A DNA stretch of 64,000 nucleotides from Piezodorus guildinii (taxonomy: Eukaryota; Arthropoda; Insecta; Hemiptera; Pentatomidae), in assembly GCA_023052935.1 (NCBI GenBank), contig CM041297.1, positions 110,165,563 through 110,229,562 of the forward strand. Direction: 5' to 3'. This document shows, piece by piece, positions 42,905 through 53,598 of the stretch (positions are counted from its first letter, which is position 1; every line of letters begins with the position of its first letter). The position numbers and the translations under genes were made by a program. The notes below the pieces were generated by a model. The model was not told the origin of the DNA and did no database searches. It saw only the letters and a list, made by a program, of their open reading frames with translations.

Positions 42905-43498
42905 TACCTCTTCAACCCATGAAGGGCCTTAGGGTCAGTCATAGATATTCGAACAGTTTCTAGGCCAACGGTCGTACCGGGTGATTAAACCTTGATCGCA
43001 CTCAGCCGCCTGGTTCTTTACCCAATTCGGGAACCCACTTTAAAGAGGCTGGGTCTGCCCCAGGAGGGACTCCATTAGGGGTGGGCATAATCGAATGGCG
43101 ATTATCGGATCATTCGATTATTACAATCGTTCGGATTGATCGATTATCGGATTAATCGATTTGGATAAGCGAATGATCATTCGAACTGAACTGTTTAACG
43201 ATAATCGAGGGATTATGAGGAGCTCGGATAATCGAACGACCTTTTTTTTTTTTTTTCACTCTCACAATGCATACTAATCATTCGATTATGAAATCATTCG
43301 ATTATTTAAATCATCGAAGTCACATCGTCTGATTATGACGATCATTCGATTATGCCCACCCCTAGTCTCCATACCCTAGTGTCGCCCACCGACTGAATTA
43401 ACAGAATAAATTATATTCTGTCATAGCTGGGATTCGAACACCCAGGGCCTGGAGAATAGTAGATTAGTGCTTTATTCACTACCACTATCGACCACGCC
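42905..43498 (-). mobile_element. tRNA-derived SINE, family C, split by a MITE
   Basis: Minus-strand copy: the tRNA-like head (B box 'gggattcgaacaccc' read from the plus strand at about 43,431-43,445) lies at the high-coordinate end, and the body at 42,905-43,067. Removing 43,076-43,364 plus one 8-bp repeat leaves about 300 bp, equal to the 41.5-kb copy. Shared body strings include 'ctggggcagacccagcctc' and 'tttctaggccaac'. Confidence 0.82.
43076..43364. mobile_element. hAT-type MITE with long inverted repeats
   Basis: 289 bp. The ends 'taggggtgggcataatcgaa' and its exact inverse at 43,343-43,364 form terminal inverted repeats of at least 22 bp. The flanks 'gactccat' (43,068-43,075) and 'gtctccat' (43,365-43,372) form an 8-bp TSD with one mismatch. 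The 8-bp TSD and the AGGGGTGGGC terminus fit hAT elements. The interior is full of inverted ATTCGATTAT-like motifs and carries a T-run at about 43,243-43,257. It has no ORF and would depend on a hAT transposase in trans. Confidence 0.9.
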
Positions 43499-44887
43499 AT
43501 TTACTCAACAAATATGTTTAATTTATTTGGTTAAATATCTTGTACTGTAACTATGTTACATTTTAAGATTGAGTAATACGTTTACATTAGTGTATTGTTA
43601 CAAAAAAAAAAAAAAAAAGACTAACATTACAGCTGATAGGGTACATCAATATTTTATATTTATTAAACGATTTTAACCTACTAACTTATAAGGAGTTTAG
43701 CCATCGAACTAGAGCCGGTGCTAAAGTAATGGTGTTGAAAAAAAAATTCAGTAATGATTCAAGAAATTTAATACAGCTTTGTATTAATGTTGTCTGAAAT
43801 CGTTGGTAGTTATAACAATAAAATAAGTAAAGCTGTTCAGCAATAACATTTTTCAGGAAGTCGAACGGGTCATCCTTCGAAGCATCGTGTTTTGAGACCT
43901 TTGAAGGTTGAAATGTGTTTCATAGTAATTTCAGTAAGATAAGTAAACAATGGCGAGCCATGCATCAGTTCAAAACGTAATATGCGAAGGTGATAAAGTG
44001 AGTATGATTTGGTTCCTACTGTTCTTTTTTTACTAAATACATAGGCAGAGAGCTTCATATACCGATACACCTTGATACCGCGATAGACAATGGAGTGAGA
44101 AGGTCGCTGAACTGTGCCGTCAACTCGGAAAAACTTTTGGTAGTGGTGTTTTTTAGCAAGACGAGTTACAACACATCAGCAAATATTTAATTTGTCTAAT
44201 AACTTATATGAGTATTATGTAACTATAACAATCACTAAAAAAAACCAAAGTAAGAAAAACGTTTATAAATTTAAAATCTTACCAGAAATCAGGCTGGCAG
44301 GTCAGAAAAAATATTCAGCACGTAAGAACTACAGAAAAATAAATTTTTGTATTGACTCACCTGGAACAGAAAAATAAATATATTTTTAAATGTAATTATA
44401 AGTTAAAAAAAAACATAAAATAAAATTACAATAAAAACAGGCTATACTTTAAAAAAATGTGACTAGACAATCACATAACCAGGCTCGTTGAGGGTGAAAT
44501 AATGACTTCTTGTAATGGTAAATATATCAAAATAATCTCTCTACAATAATTATTATAGTGGTATGGAGGGAGAATGATCTCAATACTCCACAAGGACGTT
44601 CGCTCTGTATTTTTGGGAAAGTAAAAAATATTTTACGTTAAGATTTGGTTTTGATTAATTTTTTGTTTTTAAAGCCTTAATTTACTTTTTTAATAATCCT
44701 TGCAAAAGAAATGTCTATAACGAGAATTCGATATATTCATTGTCAGATGTTCATACATTTTTAGCTTTGTAGGTAAGAAACGTAGAAGGCACAATATATA
44801 CAGTGACAGCAATGTTTATCAGACGTGAGGGTTTAGAGGGTATAAAAGACGGAAGACACAGACTGGCGCACTTAAGCATTTGATACA
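43499..44887. other. Intergenic DNA, no gene seen
   Basis: AT-rich with an A-run at about 43,602-43,618. Nothing is recognised. Confidence 0.5.
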
Positions 44888-44889
44888 TA

Positions 44890-45384
44890 CAGGGTGATTT
44901 ATATTGAACTTTCCCATCTCACAAGATCATTGCCCCAACACTGAAGGGAGTGGAAGGGTGGAGATGGCGCCGTCGGACGCGCCATGACATGTATTCTGTG
45001 CTACAGGATGATGCTACTACCCTTATATCCCGTCGTTCAATGGAACTTCTAAGGCAAATGTTTCCCGGCCGTTTTATGTCTTGGCGAGGTGACATTGAGT
45101 GCCCCCCCAGATCGCCTGATTTAACTCCATGCGATTTTGGGATCACCTCAAGGAAAAGGTGTAGAAGCATCGTCCCCGAACTATCAATTAACTGAAGGCT
45201 GGCACCACTGAAGAAATTAATGCTATTCCTCTGAGTATGATTCACAGAGTCAGGGACAACTTCCAGGAAAGAAAAACAGTGTTTAGACAATGGAGGTAGA
45301 AATTTACTAGATATCATTTTCAAATCATAATGAAATTAAACTGTATTATAAAGTCAAACGGAAAGTTCAATACGGCTCACCCTG
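44890..45384 (+). mobile_element. Internally deleted mariner-like transposon, both ends present
   Basis: 495 bp. The ends 'cagggtgatttatattgaac' (left) and, inverted, 'cagggtgagccgtattgaac' (right) form terminal inverted repeats of about 25 bp differing in a 4-5-base patch. Both are flanked by TA (44,888-44,889 and 45,385-45,386). Inside is the C-terminal part of a transposase: a QDDATTLISRRSMELLRQMF segment at about 45,006 and ECPPRSPDLTPCDF at about 45,098 with the last catalytic Asp, then frame damage. The N-terminal DNA-binding domain and first catalytic Asp are deleted. Confidence 0.9.
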
Positions 45385-45386
45385 TA

Positions 45387-45993
45387 AAATGTTAATAAAA
45401 ATAAATAATGTAGATCTCATTCCTTCAAGTCATAAAAATTACACCATATATATTTTTTTTTAAATTGGAGTCTAACATTTGTTCGTCTTTTCTTTAGAAT
45501 ATTCTTATTGTAGAAACGAGTTTTCATTTCTTAGATATACACTTTCCTGCCCAGGTTTCTCTAAATTTATCCTTAACAGTATGTTAAATTTATGCAGATT
45601 CAATTATTACAAAGATTAATACCCATTAAGCCGAGCTTTATTTTCATTGCGGAACGGAGCAGGAATTTAAATCGCTGTACTTAGTGGGGTGAATTAATTA
45701 AATGGGTTTGTCCTCGTTCATTAGCTGCCAAGGCACAGCGCCTATCCCCACAAAATTGCCTAGTTCGGTCGATACCTATCCTGTACCTCAAAGCAATTTG
45801 GGCTACTGCTTGTTTGGAACCTTGTATGAGATCAATACCACTAACGTACAAACAATTGTTTTAAAAGTTACCACATGTTATAAAAAAAATTATTTTAAAA
45901 CGCAATCATGGATTTTTAAAAATGTCTAGAAAAAGTAGTGATTCATAGTTTTAAGACCTTAATAAAATGTTTTTTGTTTCACACCCTCCACTC
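45387..45993. other. Intergenic DNA, no gene seen
   Basis: Unassigned sequence. The 14 bases 45,994-46,007 that follow are the left TSD of the next LINE. Confidence 0.5.
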
Positions 45994-46130
45994 CCTGCCC
46001 AATAATATAATAATATATTTTATTGTTTTTTACAACTGTATATACAAATACAATAAGTAAAATGGCTGAATTACAATAACAGGCATGAATAGACATGTAA
46101 AGAATCTACCCAGTGGTAGTACTTCAAAGT

Positions 46131-48778
46131 TTATTTCATGAGCAGGTCTCGAGGCCACCGTCTTTTCAGGCGCCTCGGAGGATTACCGGGAATAGATGTA
46201 GATGAGAGGTTACGGACAAGCGGGTTTGAGTGGGCAGGTAGTTTGGAATTAAAGGAGGTGTATCTATCGCGGGCCAAGTCTGCAACCAGTGGGATATTTA
46301 GGTCTCTATGGATGAGTTTATTAGTTACAAAGTAAGGAGCATTGAGGATTTTTCGTAGGATTTTGGATTGCAAGGATTGGATGCGGGAGGAGTTTGATAG
46401 TTTAGTGGACCCCCATAGCTCAATGCCATAGGTCCAAATAGGTCGGATGATCGTGATGTAAATGAGTCTTTTGTAGTGAATAGAGAGTTTTGAACGTTTG
46501 TCTAGTAAGTGTTGTAGTAAGCGGTATCTGCAGGCAGTTTCTTGTCGTTTCAGTCTAGTGTGAGGATTCCAAGTAAGGCGCTTGTCTAGATGGAGTCCAA
46601 GGTAGCGGATCTGTTCAACGGGGATTAATGGAATGTTGCCAAAGGATACAGTAGGACAGGTATTCATAGGCTTGCGGCGAAGGGTAAAGGTAATTTGATG
46701 GGATTTATTTGGATTGATTTTAATTCTCCAGTTATGACACCATTCTTCAATGGATTGGATGTGAGACTGTAGAAATTGTGATGCAACCGTTGGGTCACTA
46801 CTTACGGATAACACACATGTGTCATCAGCGTAAGTAGTGAGAACAGTGCTAGGATGAATAGGAATGTCAGCTGTATAAACGGAATAAAGGATTGGGCCTA
46901 AGATGCTACCCTGAGGTACACCTGCGGACTGAGAAAATATGGATGAGTATGAAAGGTTATGGTTGACTTTGAAAGTTCTATCTGAGAAGTAAGAATGAAT
47001 AATTAGGAAGTATGTAGGAGAGAGGAATTTCCGGAGTTTATATAGCAGTCCTGGGTGCCAAACTCGATCAAAAGCCTGTTCAACGTCAAGAAAGGCTCCA
47101 GTGCAATACATTCCGCGCTCCAATGTGGAAGAAATGACATCCACCACACGGTGACACTGTTGTATAGTAGAATGGGATGTCCGAAATCCAAACTGGTGGT
47201 CAGGAATCACGTGGTTGAGATCTAGGATTGGATATAAACGTTTTAGGAGGAGTTTTTCTAGAATTTTGCCCATAATGGGCAAAAGAGAGATAGGACGGTA
47301 GGAAGATGGGTTTTCTAGAGGCTTTTTGGGTTTTGGTATCATTTTGATAATGGACAGTTTCCATGTAACGGGGAAGTAGGTGGAACGGAGTGTGGCATTG
47401 TATACATAGGTAAGAAGGAGTATGGCTTTTCTAGGGAGCTGTTTTAGGATACGGGATGTGATGAGGTCGTGACCAGGTGCTTTTTTGGATGGTAATTTTT
47501 GAATGATGCTGATAATTTCTGATGGATGGAATGCTTTAGGAGGAAGAGACATTTGGAGAGGAACGGTTAGTTCTGCTTCGACATGTTCGATATGGATTGG
47601 GTTTTGGATATCAGGATGCGGATTAAACATTTTGGAAAGGTGTTTTGCGAATACCTGGGATTTTTCTTCGTCGGATCTTGTCCATGTCTGGGATTCAATT
47701 AAAATAGGATGATTGAAGGTTTTGAATTTTAGTAACTTTGCAGTGGTTGTCCATAATGATCTGTCAGAGGTGCGTTTAGTGCGTTAGTCAGTTTATTGTA
47801 GTGCTGTTTATCGGAAGGATATCTTGTTCTATGCCACTTCGCTCTTGCTTTCCGCTTTGCAGTAAGCAAGAGACGAATGTGGTTCGGTAAGTAGGATTCA
47901 TGAGAATTTCTGATTTTAGTGATGGATGTATTGTTGTTTATGGCAGTCTCTATAGATTGTGTTAGGTTTTCAATGGCAGAGTCTATGTCTTGTTTAGTTT
48001 TCAATGGTATTTTCAAGTCGAGTATGTTTTCTAGGTCGTTTCGGAAATTGTCCCAGTCCACACGTCCTTTAATCAAGGAAGGAGGAGAGGGTTGGAGAAT
48101 AGGATTTGAATTCATGAGAAGCAGAACAGGGCTATGATGATCTGAGGAGAGGTCGTCTAAGGATGTAATTGTACATTGGGTAGTGGTAATTTGGGAAGAG
48201 ATAAATATGTCTAGAATATCCGGGCGTTTTTTAAGGGATGTAGGCCAGTATGTAGGATCCTTGGGTGACAAGACGGAAAAGCTATTAGAGGTTGTGACTT
48301 GGGAAAGAATCCTGCCACGAGTGTTGGACGTTCGGCATCCCCACCGTTGGTCTTTGGCGTTGTAATCCCCACCAGCAATGAAACGCGGACCAAAGGTTCG
48401 GAATAAGGAATCAAGATCATTATAGGATAAGGTATTACCAGGCGGGCAATATACAGCAGAGAATGTAAGGTTATAAGGGCGGGAGGTTAAGGTAATAGAG
48501 GTTGACTGAATGGTGTCAGTTGGAGTGCAAGGAATCAGGGAGTGAGGTATGGATTTGTGAATAAGGATACATGAGCCAGCGTGAGATGTGTTGTATGGGT
48601 GATCTGTTCTGTATGTGATGTAGTCACGTATGTAGAAGCGAGACTGTGTTGTGAAGTGGGTCTTTGTAAGTAAGGCAATGTCTATGAAGTTGTTGTGGAG
48701 GAATACGTCTAATTCGTCTCGGTGGTTTAGTAGTCCATTTGCATTCCATAATAGGATGGATAGGGAGTTTTTCTTCAT
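46131..48778 (-). pseudogene. Jockey-type ORF2: endonuclease-reverse transcriptase
   Basis: ATG at 48,778. Endonuclease: NSLSILLWNANGLL, then ALLTKTHFT, where jockey-type enzymes have Glu before Thr-His; here it is Lys, so a catalytic residue is lost. AGGDYNAKDQRWG and LSSDHHSPVL with the catalytic His are kept. A one-base shift near 47,772-47,776, in a short A-run, ends this frame at 47,729. The second frame carries on with LWTTTAKLLKFK and runs open to 46,131. RT motifs: PSSYRPISLLPIMGKILEKL, FGFRTSHSTIQQ, FLDVEQAFDRVWH, GVPQGSILGPILY and the catalytic YADD. The thumb is RYLGLHLDKRLTWNPHTRLK, with the C-terminus RRLKRRWPRDLLMK. Two lesions in about 2.65 kb make it inactive but young. Confidence 0.94.
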
Positions 48779-48919
48779 ATTGGGGCATGGAATGGGATTA
48801 CTGAGAGCAGTCTGGTAAGGAGATTGATCAAAGGATTGATTGTATTTTGAATTTCACGAATGAATGATGAAAGGATTGCAGTAATGTCTGTAGGATTCTG
48901 GTTAGGATAGGGATTGTAG
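48775..48919 (-). pseudogene. Jockey-type ORF1, C-terminal remnant
   Basis: About 48 codons ending DITAILSSFIREIQNTINPL and, a few residues later, NLLTRLLSVIPFHAPI, then TGA. The hydrophobic-helical tail matches the C-terminus of the complete subfamily-B ORF1 at 58,700-58,840 (TSFITEIKSLVMPLISLLTN). The stop codon overlaps the ORF2 start as ATGA, so the two frames share 4 bases. This arrangement is known to allow termination-reinitiation in some LINEs. The zinc-knuckle part is lost to 5' truncation. Confidence 0.8.
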
Positions 48920-49189
48920 CCTGCCCAATAATAAATCCAAAACATTTTAGTTTATTTATTATGGTAATTTTTTCTGTGGATTTTGTTGGTATACAACGAT
49001 GGTAAATAAGATGATATGAATCATTCAGTAATTCATTTACATTTATTAAACATTCCTCATGAATTATTTCACAACAATTATCATAATATTTACATATCAA
49101 CAGTAAATATTTTTTACATCTTTGTTGATCATATACGTATCTAGTAGCAGTGAGATTTATTCATAAAGTAAAATTAAGTTTTGAGTGAA

Positions 49190-49632
49190 AATTAAGTAAC
49201 ATAGACCACCACTCCAGGAATTGGAACCACCGCTCCAGCCATCGTCTCCCCACAGCTCCGGTGTGAGGAGGGTATTTCTTCAGCTGTCTTCCAGTGAAAA
49301 TTCATCGCTAACGCAAATAATAAGGCTGAATAATCTTATCCAGCCCCTTTTGAGCCTTCTCCAAGACCTCGTTCAGCTAACTAGAGCTATCAACCGTTTA
49401 AATGGCCTCTAATCAAATAAGCATATGTTCATGACACACAGCATAAAATACTTCAATAATGTAAAAAATGCTGGACAGCATACATAAAAAATCTGACGAG
49501 AAGACGTGCTACTGGGTACTGTCCTTCCTAATGTCTGACATGTTATTATTTTGTTCATTTTTTTTAATCAGATTTGCTAGTTGTCACAATACTGCTGACA
49601 TGTGCGAATTAATAAATGAATGAAAAACAAAA
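49190..49632 (+). mobile_element. Internally deleted jockey-type LINE derivative
   Basis: 49,300-49,412 encodes an ORF1 C-terminus (LTQIIRLNNLIQPLLSLLQD, then LVQLTRAINRLNGL, stop), like the two other ORF1 tails in the window. An overlapping ATG (atggcctctaa, 11-base overlap) begins an ORF2 start (MASNQISI) that stops after 10 codons. The sequence then passes directly to a 3'-UTR-like stretch ('gctactgggtactgtccttc') and an AATAAATGAATG tail. Almost all of ORF2 is missing. The boundaries are approximate and I found no certain TSD. Confidence 0.6.
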
Positions 49633-50985
49633 GTTTTAATATATACAACTATTTAGATATTTCATTAACTACATTATCAGTAAATATTTTGATTAATATT
49701 TAAGTTTAAAAACTATTTATATATATGATCATGTTTAAACTTTATACTTTCGACCAAAAAAAAAAAAAAAGGTTTAGGTTAGATATATATGATACATATA
49801 CATATGTAATAGTCAAAAGAAAAAAAAAAGACTGTTCACTTATTATTTTACCGAACTATTGTTAATGCTACAACTTCTTAAAAAAATCATTAACATACTG
49901 GATCAAAATAATGATATTTCTACATTATTCAATAACTCATTTCTGTACTCAGAAGGTAAAATGTTATTAATCACTTTTTATATAAATGGGAGTTTTTTCA
50001 CATTCTGGAGTGTTATTTGCTTATAATTACGTTCGTAAATCTTTAAGGCGGTCTGCTTATCTGCACAAGGTAGAGGTTTTTACCCATAAACTGAAAAAGA
50101 AACACTTATATCATTTTACCATCAGAGCGCAGATTTATAAGATGAATACAAGATAAATCACTTATAGAAGTAACGACGTTTTATAGTATATAACCCCTAA
50201 GAAGAAATTGGGCTTAGGTTTTGATACACAACCGCTACTGAAAGATGAAGCAGTTTCTCTTCAAAGCACTATAATGATGATAAAACAACACATTTATTCG
50301 AATTTCTATTTTTTTTTTTAAATTATTAGATTATAATGAATCAAAGATAACAGTTGTTATTAGTACACTCAATCCTCAATTCTGGACGACCACGATGAAT
50401 GGAATGGTCTATCTATGGAATGCGATTCAATTGAATGGAATGTCCATTACCCCTTATCCCCTGAATCCATGTTTATTAACAACCAATAAATTATGAGACT
50501 ATTGAGCTAATTAAATTTAATAAAGCATAAATTGTGATTGGCTTTATTATTTTACTTCCTTCATCAACACGGATTGCCTATGCCGAAACAATACGATGGA
50601 ACTTCTTAAAAAAAATTCTTTGACATAGAGGCTAACATTGATCCAATACTAATATTTGTCTTGGCAATTTCTGAAAGCTCTGTAGAAACTTTTATATTGT
50701 TAATTTACTTAATAAACGGAAAATAAGCTTTCTGAACGACTGTTAAAACATTAAATATTTTAAGTAATAGGTTGAGAAACATTCAATGTTTTTTCTTCTT
50801 AAAAGCCATATACCTTAATGTAAAACTGAGAAATTATACATGAGACTCAAGAGACTGATAAATTGTTTTATAAGATTCACATGTGGAATTCCCTGACGCT
50901 CCCATGTTTCTAGTAGAAATACCGAGTTTAATTAACTCTATGCCTCATTCCGTCGGTAATACCTCGTTGGTGTCTCTTCCAATCT
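49633..50985. other. Intergenic DNA with one GC-richer block
   Basis: No gene seen. The block 50,375-50,580 has several closely spaced motifs ('gtttattaacaacc', 'gctaattaaattt', 'gtgattggctttatt') on a less AT-rich background and may be regulatory or conserved. The rest is AT-rich. Confidence 0.4.
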
Positions 50986-50989
50986 AACA

Positions 50990-51366
50990 AAAAAAAACCT
51001 TTTAATCATGATATGCTTACCACTTGTTCCTCTGTTCATAAACCTTCCCACAGATCCGCCTCCTTCTAAAAAAATCGTTATTTATTCGTGCTACCCAATT
51101 TTGGAATTCCATTTCTATATCTATTCGTAAAGCCTTATTACTAACCAAATTTTAAACATCAACTATCTCTTCATCTCCTATACTGTCAATCTTTCCAGCA
51201 TATGTAATATTTAAAAATAACTATTTCTTGTAACACAATCCGTTTGTTATATCGTTATATTAAGTCTTAAAGATCAGACAATCATCATTTATATTGTACT
51301 TTCTTGTTATTCTTTGGGGACTATCCGTCTTAGAATAAAACTAATTTTCATTTCATTTCATTTCAA
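50990..51366 (+). pseudogene. CR1/L2-type LINE, 3'-end fragment
   Basis: The frame near 51,066-51,150 reads KKSLFIRATQFWNSISISIRK, the same C-terminal signature as the 38-40 kb element, followed by stops. The 3' end at about 51,310-51,366 reads 'ctttggggactatccgtctt' then 'agaataaaactaa' and several TTTCA units. That parallels the 38-40 kb terminus, which has a different repeat unit (TATTC). Confidence 0.75.
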
Positions 51367-52296
51367 AACATTAACACACATTAAAATGAATGATGTGATC
51401 AAGGTGCTTTTTTTAAACGATAGAACCCCAACTAACTTCTACTACAATGACATCTAAAATCAACAATTCACCATCATGACCGTAAATTTTCTCATTAAGA
51501 AAGCTCGAAAACTTATAAATAATTTCAGTAAATTTTAACAGAATACACGCGTGAGAATTCTAAAGATGTGCAAAACTTCATGGTAAAGTTACAGCATTAC
51601 AACAGAAATAAATAACGTACCCCTTAAGGAAATTAAATTTCTTCTAAACAAAAAAAATGGAATTATTATCAATTATTTAAGTTACATTTTTAACACTTAT
51701 TCACATAAAAAAAGGATAGAAGGAAATAAATGAGCAATAAGTAAAATAACAAAAAAATTAATTAAAAAAAAAACAAACAGTGAATCTACTGAAATTAGGA
51801 GGTATATAAAAATATAGTATCAAGAATAAATCTGAGTATATACAGATTATATACAAATAACGTTTTATTTAATTTATTATATTAAATAAAGTAATGTTCT
51901 ATCATTCAATAAAACGAGGTTTTACATTTTTTGAAGTCTATTTGGCCCAAACGATGAAACTTCTAAAGCCATTTATTCATGTTTGGTCAGCCAAAAGATC
52001 GGATGTAATACACACAGGCGGACTGGCAGAGAAAGATACCATACAGCTCCCATAACAGCTTCGCTTTGAGTTGCCATTTTCATTTTCGGAAGCTTGAAAG
52101 CTTTAAACGAACAATCTGATTATTCTTGTATACTTTCATATTATATTATTTATTTATTTTTTTCATCAATTTCAAGTTTTAGTAGATTGATAAAGTTTCA
52201 AAATCTAGGATATTATTTACCAAAAATGTTAATTATCAATTTCAAATTAAATTATTTAAAGAATAAAACATATTACTTGAAATAGTTTGTATACAT
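51367..52296. other. Intergenic DNA, no gene seen
   Basis: AT-rich and unassigned. Short open frames here have no recognisable features. Confidence 0.5.
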
Positions 52297-52297
52297 T

Positions 52298-52928
52298 GCG
52301 GCCGCTAGAAATATTTGCAAGGCGTTTGGAGAAGTATTAATAAACGGACCATCCGCCGTTGGTTTGCAAAGTTTTCAGCTGGGGATACCGACTTGGAAAA
52401 CTTGGTCAGAGGAAGACCTTCGTCCGTAATAGACAACGATGTCTTCAAACATACAATAGAAGGAAACCCCTAGGAAACAGTCAAAGGACTCTCAGCACAA
52501 CTAAATGCAAGTGCATCTACCGTTTCCAGACATTTAAAGTGTGTTACTGAGCGGCAGCAAGACCCCATGTTTCAAATCATAGCGTGCAAAAATTGAAAGA
52601 ACTGGGCTAGGAAGTTCTTCCGCACCCACCATATTCTCCCGACTTGTCTCCAACAGATTACCACCTGTTCAGGAATTTAGACAACTTCGTCAAAGAAAAA
52701 CTTTTTGAAAATGATGATCAAGTGAAAAGTGCGTGTTCAGATTTTGTTTCACTTCAAAGCTCAGAGTTTTTCAGTTCGGTGATAAAAAAGTTGGCGTCAC
52801 GTTGGGAAAATGTGTAGAAAAAGAAGGTAGAAGGTAAATACTTCGAATAAAATTATCTTGTTTTCATATCGTATTTTTAATAAAAATCCTTTACCTTGAA
52901 AACGGACATTTCATGTGACACAACCCAA
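52298..52928 (+). mobile_element. Right end of a mariner-type transposon (internally deleted)
   Basis: This starts abruptly in the transposase N-terminal region (GRK/AARNICKAFGE-like codons near 52,300, then FSAGDTDLEN). It runs to about 52,545 and then jumps to the C-terminal part (HVSNHSVQKLKELG; EVLPHPPYSPDLSPTDYHLF with the last catalytic Asp; EKLFENDDQVKSA; KKLASRWENV). It ends in the 30-bp terminal repeat at 52,899-52,928, whose inverse matches the left repeat at 23,141-23,170 at 29 of 30 positions. TA follows. The central part with the first catalytic Asp and the left end are missing. Confidence 0.87.
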
Positions 52929-52930
52929 TA

Positions 52931-53587
52931 CAAGAAATTATATAAGTAATCTGTAATCATATAAAGGACTCTGAGTTCAATAATTTTTTACCCAATCTCT
53001 TTTCATATATTGCCTTTTCGGTACCTATAAATATTGCCGAACTTTGAAAAACTATATTAAAAAAAAGAACTATGCTCACACGATCTGTATGATAAGTATG
53101 ATTTATTATTGTATGATGAGACTATGCATGAAAAATATTAAGCGTGTGACCGCTTTCTAATCTTCCTTTATATCCGTTATTACAGCGCGCTCAAAGATTC
53201 AATTGATGTTAATTTTCGTTAATTTGTTAAATTAATTTTCTTAGTTCTTGGCTTCATTACAGAAAACTTTTTAACAGCGAGAATTTTTTAACTCGACAAC
53301 CAGCTCAGCCTCATTCACTAAATTCAAGTCACTTATACTCATATAGATGTGTAATCTGTATTAGTTTCATAACTTATTACTCTGTCACTTTACGATATTA
53401 GCGACTAAACATAGCGAAAAACTAATTGTTGATATTTTTGAAAATACATAAACAAAAAAGGACTTTGTTCTTGAGATCGAAGTGTTTAAAGAAAGTAGGA
53501 CTATGGCTAAGCGATATAAAAAAAATAATCAAATCTGAGTCTGCTATCCTTTATAAACTTTTAACACTTAATACGTCTCGTTAGTAT
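52931..53587. other. Intergenic DNA, no gene seen
   Basis: AT-rich with no supported feature up to the TSD of the next LINE. Confidence 0.5.
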
Positions 53588-53598
53588 TTAATTTTCAA

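Larger units (their letters stand above)
46008..48919 (-). mobile_element. Jockey-type LINE (subfamily A), 5'-truncated, 14-bp TSD
   Basis: Perfect 14-bp direct repeats 'cctgcccaataata' at 45,994-46,007 and 48,920-48,933 bound a 2,912-bp minus-strand insertion. It holds the last roughly 48 codons of ORF1, a whole-length ORF2 region and the 3' UTR. It is the longest subfamily-A copy here and the reference for the eight shorter pieces scattered across the window. The identical TSD suggests a fairly recent insertion. Confidence 0.95.
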
